Positions 41,919 through 55,001 of a stretch of DNA of 64,000 nucleotides are shown here, one piece after another. The position numbers and the translations under genes were made by a program. The stretch is from Azospirillum brasilense (GTDB lineage Bacteria > Pseudomonadota > Alphaproteobacteria > Azospirillales > Azospirillaceae): assembly GCF_007827795.1 (NCBI RefSeq), contig NZ_VITI01000015.1:31485-95484 (forward strand), written 5' to 3'. The notes below the pieces were generated by a model, which was given only the letters and a program-made list of their open reading frames with translations, made no database searches and was not told where the DNA came from. Each line of letters starts with the position of its first letter. Within the stretch, counting starts at the first letter, position 1.

Positions 41919-43133
41919 TCAGAACAGGCTCAGCTGGCTGGACGGCGTTACCAAGCGCTGGCGCAGATCCAGCCGGTCGGTCAGCCCGCCCACAGGGTGG
42001 TAGTCGGCGGCGATCAGGAAGGGGCGCGCCCGCCGCAATCCGCTCGACAGCCGCCCCAGGTCCTCCATGCGCAGGCGGGTGTGGCGGCGCGCCGACAGGA
42101 TCTTGTCGACGGCGCGGGCACCCAGCCCCGGCACCCGCAGCAGCATCTCGCGGTCGGCGCGGTTGACGTCCACCGGGAAGCGCTCCCGGTTCTTCAGCGC
42201 CCAGGCCAGCTTCGGGTCGATGCCGAGGTCGAGCATCCCGCCCTCGCCGCCGGAGGCGATCTCCTCCACCGTGAAGCCGTAATAGCGCAGCAACCAATCG
42301 GCCTGATACAGCCGGTTCTCCCGTTGCAACGGCGGCGGCTTGACCGGCAGCACCGAACTGGCCTCCGGGATCGGGCTGAAGGCCGAATAGTAGACGCGGC
42401 GCAGCCCGTAGCGCTGGTAGAGCGTGCCGCTGGTCTCCAGGACCGAGCGGTCGGTGGCGTCGTCGGCGCCGACGATCAGTTGTGTGCTCTGGCCGGCGGG
42501 GGAGAAGCGGCGCCGCTCCTCCTTGGCCTCGACGATGCGCTCGTTGACCTGACCCATCACCGCCTTAATGGTGCCGCCGTTCTTTTCCGGCGCGAAGGCT
42601 TTCAGGCTGTGATCGGAGGGCAGTTCGAGGTTGATCGACAGCCGGTCCGCCCACAGCCCCGCCTGCTCGATCAGCCAGGGGCTGGCTTCGGGGATGGTCT
42701 TCAGGTGGATGTAGCCGGCGAAGCCGTGGTCGCGCCGCAGGGTCCGCGCCACCAGCATCATCTGCTCCATCGTGTGGTCCGGCGAGCGGATGATGCCGGA
42801 GGACAGGAACAGCCCCTCGATGCAGTTGCGCTTGTAGAAGCCGAGGGTCAGCGTCACCACCTCCTCCACCGTGAAGCGGGCGCGGCGGACGTTGGAGGAG
42901 CGCCGGTTGATGCAATACACGCAGTCGAACAGGCAGTGGTTGGTCAGCAGGATCTTCAAGAGCGAGACGCAGCGCCCGTCCGGCGTGTAGGCGTGGCAGA
43001 TGCCGGCGCCGGTCGTGGAGCCCAGCCCCTCCTTGCCGCCGCGGCGCGGCTTGGCGCCGGACGAGGCGCAGGAAGCGTCGTATTTCGCCGCATCGGCCAG
43101 AATGCCGAGCTTCTCGATCAAGGCGTCGTCCAT
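41919..43133 (-). CDS. Putative DNA modification/repair radical SAM protein
   Basis: This 404-residue protein is of the family regularly encoded with the UdgX fusion. The [4Fe-4S] cluster motif is CLFDCVYC (residues about 67-74, CxxxCxxC). Later come FLSSGIIRSPDHTMEQMM, YIHLKTIPEASPWLIEQAG and SINLELPSDHSL. The C-terminal third carries helix-hairpin-helix DNA-binding signatures (DREMLLRVPGLGARAVDKIL). A DNA repair role is inferred from HhH and partner; the reaction is unknown. It is the promoter-proximal gene of a two-gene operon. Confidence 0.93.
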   Translation of the reverse strand: MDDALIEKLGILADAAKYDASCASSGAKPRRGGKEGLGSTTGAGICHAYTPDGRCVSLLKILLTNHCLFDCVYCINRRSSNVRRARFTVEEVVTLTLGFYKRNCIEGLFLSSGIIRSPDHTMEQMMLVARTLRRDHGFAGYIHLKTIPEASPWLIEQAGLWADRLSINLELPSDHSLKAFAPEKNGGTIKAVMGQVNERIVEAKEERRRFSPAGQSTQLIVGADDATDRSVLETSGTLYQRYGLRRVYYSAFSPIPEASSVLPVKPPPLQRENRLYQADWLLRYYGFTVEEIASGGEGGMLDLGIDPKLAWALKNRERFPVDVNRADREMLLRVPGLGARAVDKILSARRHTRLRMEDLGRLSSGLRRARPFLIAADYHPVGGLTDRLDLRQRLVTPSSQLSLF

Positions 43134-43225
43134 CGTCCCATCCCACCGTGCGTGTGTGTTCTTAATATGTTCTCATGGGGTGGAGAGGCAAGCGGCGGAT
43201 GCGTCGGCGGATGAGACAAAGGTTG

Positions 43226-43485
43226 ACCGGCCCGGCCATACATCGCGCGCTTGATCGCCTTCAGCCGGTTGACCTGGCCCTCGACCTGCCCGCTGCCCCA
43301 CGGCTCGCTCAGCGCGGCACGCACCGCGTCCTCGGCGCGGCGGAACCCGGCGGCGAACGGTGACAGCGCACTGACCTCCGCCTCGCACAGCCAGCCATCG
43401 AACGGGTCGGGCCACTTGCCCTTCACCATCCCGCAGAAGCGGGTGATGAGATTTGCCGTCCGACGCAGCTCTGCAGGTTCTGGCC
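43226..43485 (-). pseudogene. C-terminal fragment of an ISL3-family-like transposase
   Basis: Read on the minus strand, the frame gives AELRRTANLITRFCGMVKG, then AFAAGFRR-type residues and the conserved PWGSGQVEGQVNRLKAIKRAMYGRAG end of ISL3-type transposases. The N-terminal two thirds are missing and the end is abruptly replaced by unrelated sequence at 43226. No terminal inverted repeats were seen. This is a relic, not an active element. Confidence 0.75.
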
Positions 43486-43826
43486 GCCCGGATCAAGGCG
43501 CGCTGGGTCTGAGAACAAGGGCACCAGCAAATGAAGGAGGAACTCGGGCTCGATCATTTAGAGGGGCGGGGCTGCCATGGCCTGCATCACCACGCCGTGC
43601 TGGGTATGATCGTCCCTGGCCTTTCTTCAGCACCAGCACCTCGCCGCAGCGCTGGAGGGGGAAAAAGCGAGCGGCGCAGACCGCGGGCCGCCTCCGCAGC
43701 CGACGCTCCCCGCCGTCCGTTAGGCCATTCTGGCGCAGATCCAGACCACCGCACCCGTTCGATGTCCGTGCTGTCGGTTTTGGCTCATCCCGCACAGGCA
43801 CGAGCAGAGTTGCCAAAGTGGTTTTA
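43486..43826 (+). pseudogene. C-terminal fragment of an IS701-like transposase with stop and frameshifts
   Basis: From about 43492 the plus strand encodes IKARWV-stop-EQGHQQMKEELGLDH followed by LEGRGCHGLHHHAVLGMI, a recognisable transposase C-terminal region with an in-frame TGA at 43510 where Cys is expected. The homology then shifts frame; the tail RCPCCRFWLIPHRHEQ is read in another frame near 43757-43800. It abuts the ISL3-like relic end to end. Confidence 0.7.
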
Positions 43827-44229
43827 GTGATTGCCGGGCGGGCGTTAGCACATCCAGGGGGTGCTCTCGAATATTCTCACTTCCCGCCCGTGTCGCGATC
43901 GAAGGCGCTCGCAGCCCTTCACAATGTCCCGTCAAAGCGGGGCTACAGCCAAGGCGCGACTCATGGACCGCTAAGCTATTGTTGTGGGCTGATTTTGCTG
44001 GCGTGGAATGTCAACAATCGTGGCAAGCGCCGACCACGAACTTGGCAATCCGCCAATTCATCTGGCAACGGACAGGCTCTCCCAACAAGGGAGGGGTGCC
44101 GGTGCCACGACCTTTCGTATCGCTTTCACTTTTTTCGTATTGCGGCCCATCGAACCCTCGGCTACCGTTTGAAACGAAAACAAAGGCGCAGACCGCAAGG
44201 GGCGGGCGCACAGCGGAGAGGAGGGATGG
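43827..44229. promoter_or_regulatory. glpD upstream region with candidate GlpR (DeoR-type) operators
   Basis: No gene is supported in these 403 bases. TTTCGTAT occurs exactly twice, at 44113-44120 and 44133-44140, 20 bases apart (two helical turns). A reverse-oriented relative, GAAACGAAAAC, is at 44171-44181. TTTCG-type repeats are typical operators of DeoR-family repressors such as GlpR. AGGAGGG stands just before the glpD start. No glpR gene is present in the window. Confidence 0.5.
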
Positions 44230-45771
44230 ATGGCCGGGGTCTACGACCTTGCCATCGTCGGCGGCGGCATCAACGGCTGCGGCATCGCGCGCGATGCCGC
44301 GGGGCGGGGCTGCTCGGTCTATCTGTGCGAACAGAAGGATCTGGGGTCGGGCACGTCCTCGGCCTCGACGAAGCTGATCCACGGCGGCCTGCGCTACCTG
44401 GAATATTACGAGTTCCGGCTGGTCCGCGAGGCGCTGCGCGAGCGCGAGGTGCTTTGGCGCATGGCGCCGCACATCATCTGGCCGCTGCGCTTCGTCCTGC
44501 CCCATCTGCCCGGCCTGCGGCCCTCGTGGTTCCTGCGGCTGGGCCTGTTCCTCTACGACCATCTCGGCGGGCGGGAGAAGTTGCCGGGCACGCGGGGGCT
44601 CGATCTGCGCAACGATCCGGCGGGGAAGCCGCTAAAGCCGGGTTTCGGTCGTGCTTTCGAATATTCGGATTGCTGGGTCGATGACGCGCGTCTGGTGGTC
44701 CTGAACGCCCAGGACGCCGCCCGCATGGGCGCGACGATCCGCACCCGCACCCGCTTCCTGAGCGCCGTCCGAGAGGACGGGCTGTGGACCGTGACGGTGG
44801 AGGACACACGCAGCGGCCGGCGCAGCAGCATCCGTGCCCGCGCGCTGGTCAACGCCGCCGGCCCCTGGGTGTCGGAGGTCATGCGGCAGGGGGCGCGCTC
44901 CACGGTGGACGCGCGCATCCGTCTGGTCCAGGGCTCGCACATCGTGGTGCCGAAGCTGTTCGACCACGACCGCTGCTACATCTTCCAAAACGCCGACAAG
45001 CGCATCGTCTTCGCCATCCCCTACGAGCGAGACTTCACCCTGATCGGCACAACCGACAACGACTACCAGGGCGATCCGGCGGATGTCCGCGCGTCGGAGG
45101 CGGAGATCGCCTATCTCTGCGCCGCCGCCGGGGAGTATTTCGCCAAGCCGGTGACGCCCGCCGATGTGGTGTGGACCTATTCCGGCGTCCGCCCTCTCTA
45201 TGACGACGGCGCCTCGACGGCGCAGGCGGCGACCCGCGACTATGTGCTGGCGCTCGACGCGCCGGGCGACGGCAAGGCGGCGCTGCTCAACATCTTCGGC
45301 GGCAAGATCACCACATACCGCCGTCTGGCCGACGCGGCCATCGCCAAGCTGGCGCCCTTCCTGCCGAAGCTCGCTCCGGGAGCGTCGGACTGGAGCAGCA
45401 CCGGGACCCTGCCGGGCGGCGACTTTCCGGTGGAAGGCGTTGCGGCGCTGGTCGCCGAGCTGCGCGGGCATGCGCCCTTCCTGCCCCTGCCGCATCTGGA
45501 GCGGCTGGCGCGCACCTACGGCACCCGCACCCGCCGGATTCTCGACAGCGCCGCGCGGCCGGAGGATCTGGGCCGCGACTTCGGCGGGACCCTGACCGAG
45601 GCCGAGGTCCGCTATCTGATGACGGAGGAATGGGCGGAAACCGCCGAGGACGTGCTGTGGCGCCGGACCAAGCTGGGGCTGCGTCTGGACGCCGCCCAGG
45701 CGCAGGCGCTCGACGCCTTCATGACGGAGGAACGCAGCCGGAGGGAGAGGGCATCCGACGCCGCCGAATAG
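44230..45771 (+). CDS. glpD: Glycerol-3-phosphate dehydrogenase GlpD
   Basis: This 513-residue FAD enzyme oxidises sn-glycerol-3-phosphate to dihydroxyacetone phosphate at the inner membrane. The FAD loop is DLAIVGGGINGCGIARDAAGRG. Further signatures are GSGTSSASTKLIHGGLRYLE, VNAAGPWV, TDNDYQGDP and the C-terminal FGGKITTYRRLA. Length matches aerobic GlpD. GAGGAGG precedes ATG 44230. It heads the glpDSTPQUV run, the rhizobial-type glycerol operon order. Confidence 0.97.
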   Translation: MAGVYDLAIVGGGINGCGIARDAAGRGCSVYLCEQKDLGSGTSSASTKLIHGGLRYLEYYEFRLVREALREREVLWRMAPHIIWPLRFVLPHLPGLRPSWFLRLGLFLYDHLGGREKLPGTRGLDLRNDPAGKPLKPGFGRAFEYSDCWVDDARLVVLNAQDAARMGATIRTRTRFLSAVREDGLWTVTVEDTRSGRRSSIRARALVNAAGPWVSEVMRQGARSTVDARIRLVQGSHIVVPKLFDHDRCYIFQNADKRIVFAIPYERDFTLIGTTDNDYQGDPADVRASEAEIAYLCAAAGEYFAKPVTPADVVWTYSGVRPLYDDGASTAQAATRDYVLALDAPGDGKAALLNIFGGKITTYRRLADAAIAKLAPFLPKLAPGASDWSSTGTLPGGDFPVEGVAALVAELRGHAPFLPLPHLERLARTYGTRTRRILDSAARPEDLGRDFGGTLTEAEVRYLMTEEWAETAEDVLWRRTKLGLRLDAAQAQALDAFMTEERSRRERASDAAE

Positions 45772-45851
45772 CGGGCGTGGAACAGCGGCTGAAAACACGG
45801 CGACAAGAACCATCTCAATAAAGAAAAAATGAATATTGGGGAGGAAGGCCG

Positions 45852-46955
45852 GTGGGCTTGGTTCTGGACAAGGTCAGCAGGCATGTCGGCGGCCACGTTC
45901 ATCTCGAGAACGTGTCGCTGAGCCTGGAGCGCGGGTCGTTGAACGTTCTGCTGGGGCCGACCCTGTCGGGCAAGACGTCGCTGATGCGGCTGATGGCCGG
46001 GCTGGACGTGCCCAGCGCTGGGCGCGTGCTGGTGGACGGGGTGGACGTGACGGGGCGGCATGTCCGCGAGCGCTCCGTCGCCATGGTCTACCAGCAGTTC
46101 ATCAACTACCCTTCGTTGACCGTCTACGAGAACATCGCCTCCCCCCTGCGGGTCGCCCGCCGGCCGAAGGACGAGATCGACCGCAAGGTGCGGGAGGCCG
46201 CGCGCCTGCTGAAGCTGGAGCCCTACCTGGAGCGCGCGCCGCAGCAGCTGTCCGGCGGGCAGCAGCAGCGCACGGCCATCGCCCGCGCCCTGGTCAAGGA
46301 GGCGCAGCTCGTCCTGCTTGACGAGCCGCTGGCCAACCTGGACTACAAGCTGCGCGAGGAACTGCGGGAGGAGCTGCCGAAGATCTTCGCCGCGACCGGC
46401 GCGGTCTTCGTCTACGCGACGACGGAGCCAGCGGAGGCGCTGCTGCTCCGCGGCAACACGGCGACGCTGTGGGAAGGGCGGCTGGCGCAGTTCGGGCGCA
46501 CGCCGGACGTCTACCGCCGCCCGGCCAACCTGACCAGCGCACGGGTTTTCTCCGACCCGCCGCTCAACACCATGCGGGTGCACAAGCGCGGCCTGCAGAT
46601 CGTGCTGGCGACGGGCGAGCACGGGCCGGCGCGGGGCGTCCTGGCGGAGTTGCCGGACGACGACTACACCATCGGCTTCCGCGCCGACCACCTGCACCTG
46701 ACGCGGCCCCACGCCGACGCGATGTCCTTGAGCGGTGCGGTGGCGGTCAGCGAGATCACCGGTTCGGAGAGCTTCGTCCACATCGACCTACCGCGGACCG
46801 ATGGCGGAACGGACCGCTGGGTGGCGGTCACCCGCGGCGTGCTGGAGGTGGAGCCGGGCGAGCGGATCGACTGCTTCATCGACCCGCGGCGGCTGTTCGT
46901 GTTCGGCCATGACGGGCGGCTGGCCGCGGCGCCGCCGCTGGTCATGGCGGCGTGA
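45852..46955 (+). CDS. glpS: Glycerol ABC transporter ATP-binding protein GlpS
   Basis: This is a 367-residue ATPase of the sugar-transporter (CUT1) type: Walker A GPTLSGKTS, Q-loop MVYQQFINYPSLTVYENIASP, signature LSGGQQQRTAIARALV, Walker B LVLLDEPLANLDYKLREE, and a C-terminal regulatory OB region. Its start is a GTG at 45852, after GGAGGAAGG. It pairs with GlpT as one of two different ATPases energising the glycerol importer described in rhizobia. Confidence 0.93.
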   Translation: MGLVLDKVSRHVGGHVHLENVSLSLERGSLNVLLGPTLSGKTSLMRLMAGLDVPSAGRVLVDGVDVTGRHVRERSVAMVYQQFINYPSLTVYENIASPLRVARRPKDEIDRKVREAARLLKLEPYLERAPQQLSGGQQQRTAIARALVKEAQLVLLDEPLANLDYKLREELREELPKIFAATGAVFVYATTEPAEALLLRGNTATLWEGRLAQFGRTPDVYRRPANLTSARVFSDPPLNTMRVHKRGLQIVLATGEHGPARGVLAELPDDDYTIGFRADHLHLTRPHADAMSLSGAVAVSEITGSESFVHIDLPRTDGGTDRWVAVTRGVLEVEPGERIDCFIDPRRLFVFGHDGRLAAAPPLVMAA

Positions 46956-46971
46956 CGGGAGGGCGGACGGC

Positions 46972-48056
46972 ATGGCGCGCATCGACCTTCAATCCCTCGG
47001 CCACAGCTACACCCCCAACCCGAAGAGCGACGACTACGCGCTGAAACCGATGACCCATGTGTGGGAGCAGGGCGGGGCCTACGCGCTGCTCGGGCCGTCG
47101 GGCTGCGGCAAGACCACGCTGCTGAACATCATCTCCGGCCTGCTGACCCCCAGCGAGGGGCGGGTGCTGTTCGACGGCAAGGACGTGACGGCCCTGCCGA
47201 CCGAGGCGCGCAACATCGCCCAGGTCTTCCAGTTCCCCGTCGTCTACGACACCATGACGGTCTACGAGAACCTTGCTTTCCCGCTGCGCAACCGCGGCCT
47301 GCGCGGGGCTCCGCTCGACGCGCGGGTGCGGGAGATCGCCGGGCTGCTCGACCTGACGGCGGACCTGAACCGGCGCGGGCGGAACCTGACCGCCGACGCC
47401 AAGCAGAAGATTTCGCTGGGGCGCGGGCTGGTCCGCCCGGACGTGGCGGCCATCCTGTTCGACGAGCCGCTGACCGTCATCGACCCGCATCTGAAATGGG
47501 AGCTGCGGTCGAAGCTGAAGGCGCTGCACCGCGCGCTCGACCTGACGATGATCTACGTGACCCACGACCAGACGGAGGCGTTGACCTTCGCCGACAAGGT
47601 GGTGGTGATGCATGACGGGCGCGTCGTCCAGGTGGGCCGCCCGCAGGAGCTGTTCGAGCGGCCCGCTCACGTCTTCGTCGGCCATTTCATCGGGTCGCCG
47701 GGCATGAACGTCCTGCCGGCCGAGGTGTCGGGCCGCGCCGCGCGGGTCGGTGGGCACGTCATCGCGCTGCGCCGCGGCTATCCGACCCTCGATGGTGGGG
47801 CGAAAATCGAGATCGGCGTGCGGCCGGAATTCGCCACGCTGGCGCCCGCCGGGGCCGGCGGCGTGCCGGTGCGGGTGCGCCGGCTGGACGATCTGGGGCG
47901 CACGCGCATCGCGCGGGTGGAGCTGTCGGGCCTGCCCATGGCCGCGACGGTGCCGGAGGATCTGACGCTCGCGGGGGACGAGGCGTCGCTGCTGCTCGAC
48001 CCCGCCATGGTGCATGTCTACGCGGACGGAACGCTCGTGGAAGGGGAGGCGGCGTG

Positions 48057-48057
<1 letters not shown>
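46972..48057 (+). CDS. glpT: Glycerol ABC transporter ATP-binding protein GlpT
   Basis: This is the 361-residue second ATPase of the importer. Walker A GPSGCGKTTLL, Q-loop QVFQFPVVYDTMTVYENLAFP, Walker B AAILFDEPLTVIDPHL and H-loop YVTHDQTEA are intact. The expected LSGGQ signature is replaced by NLTADAKQKISLGRGLVR, a degenerate signature. The C-terminal OB region follows. ATG 46972 has GGGAGG upstream. The name follows rhizobial glpT and should not be confused with the E. coli glycerol-3-phosphate antiporter. Confidence 0.92.
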
Positions 48058-48941
<884 letters not shown>

Positions 48942-48956
48942 CAAAGGAAACGGGCC

Positions 48957-49754
48957 ATGCTGCGCGCACGGATCGTCCTCACGCTCTACATCCTGTTCCT
49001 GATGCTGCCGATCTACTGGCTCGTGAACATGAGCCTGAAGACGAACACCGAGATCGTCAGCGGCCTGACGCTGTGGCCCCACACGCTGACCTTCGAGAAT
49101 TACCGGCGGATCTTCACCGATTCGTCCTGGTATTCGGGCTATCTGAACTCGCTGCAGTATGTGGCGCTGAACACGGTGCTGTCGATCGCGCTGGCCCTGC
49201 CGGCGGCCTACGCCTTCTCGCGCTACCGCTTCGTGGGCGACAAGCATCTGTTCTTCTGGCTGCTGTCCAACCGCATGGCCCCGGCGGCCGTCTTCGCGCT
49301 GCCCTTCTTCAACCTTTATTCCGCCATCGGTCTGTTCGACACGCCGCTGGCCGTGGCGCTGGCCCATTGCCTGTTCAACGTGCCGCTGGCGGTGTGGATT
49401 CTGGAGGGCTTCATGTCGGGGGTACCGCGGGAGATCGACGAGACCGCCTATCTCGACGGCTACAGCTTTCCGCATTTCTTCGTGAAGATCTTCATGCCGC
49501 TGGTGGCCAGCGGGATCGGCGTCACCGCCTTCTTCTGCTTCATGTTCAGCTGGGTCGAACTGCTGCTGGCGCGCACGCTGACCTCGGTGGACGCCAAGCC
49601 CATCGCGGCGACGATGACGCGCACCGTCTCGGCCTCCGGCATGGACTGGGGGCTGCTGGCGGCGGCGGGGGTGCTGACCATCCTGCCCGGCGCGCTGGTG
49701 ATCTGGTTCGTGCGCAACTACATCGCCAAGGGCTTTGCCCTGGGCCGCGTCTGA
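48957..49754 (+). CDS. glpQ: Glycerol ABC transporter permease GlpQ
   Basis: This 265-residue MalG-type permease has six hydrophobic segments, the first LTLYILFLMLPIYWLVNMSL. The EAA-loop DETAYLDGYSFPHFFVKIFMP and the C-terminal YIAKGFALG are family-typical. It forms the pore heterodimer with GlpP. AAAGGAAA precedes the ATG. The name follows rhizobial usage and does not mean glycerophosphodiesterase. Confidence 0.94.
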   Translation: MLRARIVLTLYILFLMLPIYWLVNMSLKTNTEIVSGLTLWPHTLTFENYRRIFTDSSWYSGYLNSLQYVALNTVLSIALALPAAYAFSRYRFVGDKHLFFWLLSNRMAPAAVFALPFFNLYSAIGLFDTPLAVALAHCLFNVPLAVWILEGFMSGVPREIDETAYLDGYSFPHFFVKIFMPLVASGIGVTAFFCFMFSWVELLLARTLTSVDAKPIAATMTRTVSASGMDWGLLAAAGVLTILPGALVIWFVRNYIAKGFALGRV

Positions 49755-49773
49755 CGGGAGGGAGGACGCCGCC

Positions 49774-50067
49774 ATGGACACCGTCACCGAACATCTCGCC
49801 TGGATGGCCTGGACCTGGCAGACCGGCGCCTTCTTCGCCGTCATCGCCGGGCTGCTGACCCTGCTGACCGTCCTGGCGCTCAACCGGCCGGAGGTGGCAC
49901 GCCCCGGCGTGCTGGGCATCACCACGACGCGCGGCGACCGTCTGTTCATCACGCTGCTCGGCAGCGCCTTCATCCACCTCGCCTGGCTGGGGCTGGTGGG
50001 GGAGGAGGTGCACTACGCGACCGCGCTTTCGCTTCTTTACGCCGCGGCGGTCTTCCGCTGGGTGTGA
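49774..50067 (+). CDS. glpU: Small membrane protein GlpU (DUF2160 family)
   Basis: This 97-residue protein has two or three hydrophobic helices (FFAVIAGLLTLLTVLAL, LFITLLGSAFIHLAWLGLV, ATALSLLYAAAVF). It is always found between the permease and binding-protein genes of this operon type, and its role in transport is unknown. ATG 49774 follows a strong GGAGGGAGG. The longer in-frame start at 49735 lies inside glpQ and is rejected. Confidence 0.87.
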   Translation: MDTVTEHLAWMAWTWQTGAFFAVIAGLLTLLTVLALNRPEVARPGVLGITTTRGDRLFITLLGSAFIHLAWLGLVGEEVHYATALSLLYAAAVFRWV

Positions 50068-50088
50068 CGGCCGGCCTGTGCCGGCCGG
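50068..50088 (+). other. GC-rich intercistronic hairpin between glpU and glpV
   Basis: An 8-bp perfect stem CGGCCGGC-CTGT-GCCGGCCG (50068-50087) follows the glpU stop. No T-tract follows, so it is more likely an mRNA stability or processing structure than a terminator; such hairpins often uncouple expression of the binding-protein gene. Confidence 0.5.
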
Positions 50089-50125
50089 AACGGGCCTAAA
50101 ACAATGGAAACGGGAGGAATAAACG

Positions 50126-51880
<1,755 letters not shown>

Positions 51881-51902
51881 TGTCGTAAACAACTTAAGAT
51901 AA

Positions 51903-52079
51903 CCCTCTCCCCTCCGCTCACGCGCAAACGAAGTTTGCGCTGACGCGACAGGCGGACCTTCGGTCCGCCGAAAGCGGGGAGAGGGTGGCCCGCAGGGCCG
52001 GTGAGGGGGTTGCGCATGGCGCCACGTCCGGCAAAAGCGCAACCCCCTCACCCCAATCCTCTCCCCAGAGGGGAGAGGG
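51903..52079. repeat. Dispersed intergenic palindromic repeat, expanded copy
   Basis: This is the same element as at 27936, now 177 bases. The outer arms begin CCCTCTCCCCTCCG and end GGGGAGAGGG. A 59-base block (51917-51975) is inserted in the left arm and contains two perfect hairpins: GCGCAAAC-GAA-GTTTGCGC (51922-51940) and GGCGGACC-TTC-GGTCCGCC (51951-51969). It lies between glpV and glpK, so glpK may be separated transcriptionally from the transport operon. Confidence 0.88.
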
Positions 52080-52104
52080 AACGAACGAGACCATAGGAAA
52101 GACC

Positions 52105-53610
<1,506 letters not shown>

Positions 53611-53621
53611 AAGGGAAGGCC

Positions 53622-54407
53622 ATGACCCTGCTGGGCGAGGATCTGCGCGGCAAGCGCGTGCTGGTGACCGGCAGCAGCCGGGGCATCGGGGCGGCGGTGG
53701 GCACCGCCTTCGCCAGCCTGGGCGCGCGGGTGGCGCTCCACGGGTCGGGCAATGGGGCGGGCGGCAACGATGCCGCGGCCAAACTGGCGCTCGCCCTCTC
53801 GGCGGGCGGGACGGAGGTCTATGCCGTCAGAGGCGACTTCCGCGACCCGCGCGCCGTGGAGTCGGCGGTGGATGCGGCGGTGCAGGCGTTGGGCGGGCTG
53901 GACATCCTCGTCAACAACGCCGGCACCATGGTCGGGCGGGTGTCGCTGGACCGGATCGGCGACGATTTCCTGGACGAGGTGATCGACCTCAACCTGCGCT
54001 CCGTCGTCGTGGCCTGCCGGCGCGCCCTGCCGGCGTTGCGCGCCTCCGGAGGCGGGGCCATCGTCAACACCGTTTCCATCTCCGCCCGCACCGGGGGCAG
54101 CCCCGGCTCCTCGATCTACAGCGCGTCGAAGGCCTTCGTATCGACCTTCACCCGCTCCCTGGCGGCGGAGCTGGCGCCGGACCGCATCCGCGTCAACGCC
54201 GTCTCGCCCGGCACCATCGACACCGATTTCCACCAGCGCTACTCCTCGCCGGAGAAGCTGGCGGCGACGGCGGCGCGCATCCCGCTGGGCCGGCTGGGCA
54301 CGGCGGAGGACTGCGTGGGCGCCTATCTGTTCCTGTCGTCCGAGGCGCTCAGCGGCTACATCACCGGTCAGGTGATCGAGGTGAACGGCGGCCAGCTCAT
54401 GGCCTGA
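53622..54407 (+). CDS. Short-chain dehydrogenase/reductase
   Basis: This 261-residue NAD(P)-dependent SDR has a cofactor loop TGSSRGIGAAVG near the N-terminus, NNAG at the end of the fourth strand, catalytic Ser in NTVSISA and YSASK. The C-terminal VSPGTIDTDF and ITGQVIEVNGGQ are classical. The substrate cannot be read from the sequence; it could be a polyol or a 3-oxoacyl thioester. It follows glpK by 11 bases, so it may be co-expressed with glycerol metabolism. Confidence 0.9.
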   Translation: MTLLGEDLRGKRVLVTGSSRGIGAAVGTAFASLGARVALHGSGNGAGGNDAAAKLALALSAGGTEVYAVRGDFRDPRAVESAVDAAVQALGGLDILVNNAGTMVGRVSLDRIGDDFLDEVIDLNLRSVVVACRRALPALRASGGGAIVNTVSISARTGGSPGSSIYSASKAFVSTFTRSLAAELAPDRIRVNAVSPGTIDTDFHQRYSSPEKLAATAARIPLGRLGTAEDCVGAYLFLSSEALSGYITGQVIEVNGGQLMA

Positions 54408-54410
54408 CCG

Positions 54411-54878
54411 ATGACCACGAAGCGCCTCCTCATCGTCGCCCACTGCCCGTCGCCCAACACGCGGACGCTGCTGGACGCCGTGCTGCGCGGGGCACGGTCG
54501 CCGGAGGTGCAGGGGGTGGAGGTGGTGGCGAAACCGCCATTGGAGGCGGGGCCGGAGGATGTGCTGGAGTCGCAGGGCGTGATTCTCGGCACGACCGAAA
54601 ATCTGGGTTATATGAGCGGGGCGCTCAAGGATTTCTTCGACCGCAGCTACTACCCGTGCCTGGAGCGCACGCAGGGGCGGCCCTACGCCCTGTTCGTCCG
54701 GGCGGGCCATGACGGGACGGGGACCTGCCGCGCCGTCGCCTCCATCGCGACGGGGCTCCGCTGGCGTCCGGTGCAGGCACCGCTGGTCTGCCGCGGCCCC
54801 TTCCGCGACGATTTCGCCGCCTCCTGCGAAGAGCTGGGGCTGCTGATGGCCGCCGGCCTGGAGGCGGGGATCTTCTGA
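54411..54878 (+). CDS. Flavodoxin-like/NADPH-dependent FMN reductase family protein
   Basis: This 155-residue protein has a flavodoxin fold. The FMN phosphate loop is HCPSPNTRT after strand LLIVA; the second loop is GTTENLGYMSGALKDFFDRSYY, typical of the WrbA/NQO-like flavodoxin group. It could be a quinone or FMN reductase. It starts three bases after the SDR stop, so the pair is co-transcribed with glpK. Its link to glycerol use is unknown. Confidence 0.82.
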   Translation: MTTKRLLIVAHCPSPNTRTLLDAVLRGARSPEVQGVEVVAKPPLEAGPEDVLESQGVILGTTENLGYMSGALKDFFDRSYYPCLERTQGRPYALFVRAGHDGTGTCRAVASIATGLRWRPVQAPLVCRGPFRDDFAASCEELGLLMAAGLEAGIF

Positions 54879-55001
54879 CGGCCTATGCCCGGCGGAGTGG
54901 CATCTATCGGGAGTGCTATTGACGACACCCCCCATTCATACAGTCTCCTACGTGCAACGAAACAGCGCCACGCCCGATGGCGCGTGCATAAGGAGGGGCC
55001 G

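Noticed and set aside
43251..44684. Long plus-strand frame spanning the IS debris and the beginning of glpD
   Set aside because: It is a chance open frame; part of it reads shifted pieces of the IS701-like relic, and glpD is clearly coded in another frame.
54919..54944. Possible sigma-70 promoter before gltA (TTGACG ... TACAGT)
   Set aside because: The spacing is about 14 bases, too short for a standard promoter, and no second box fits at 16-18 bases.
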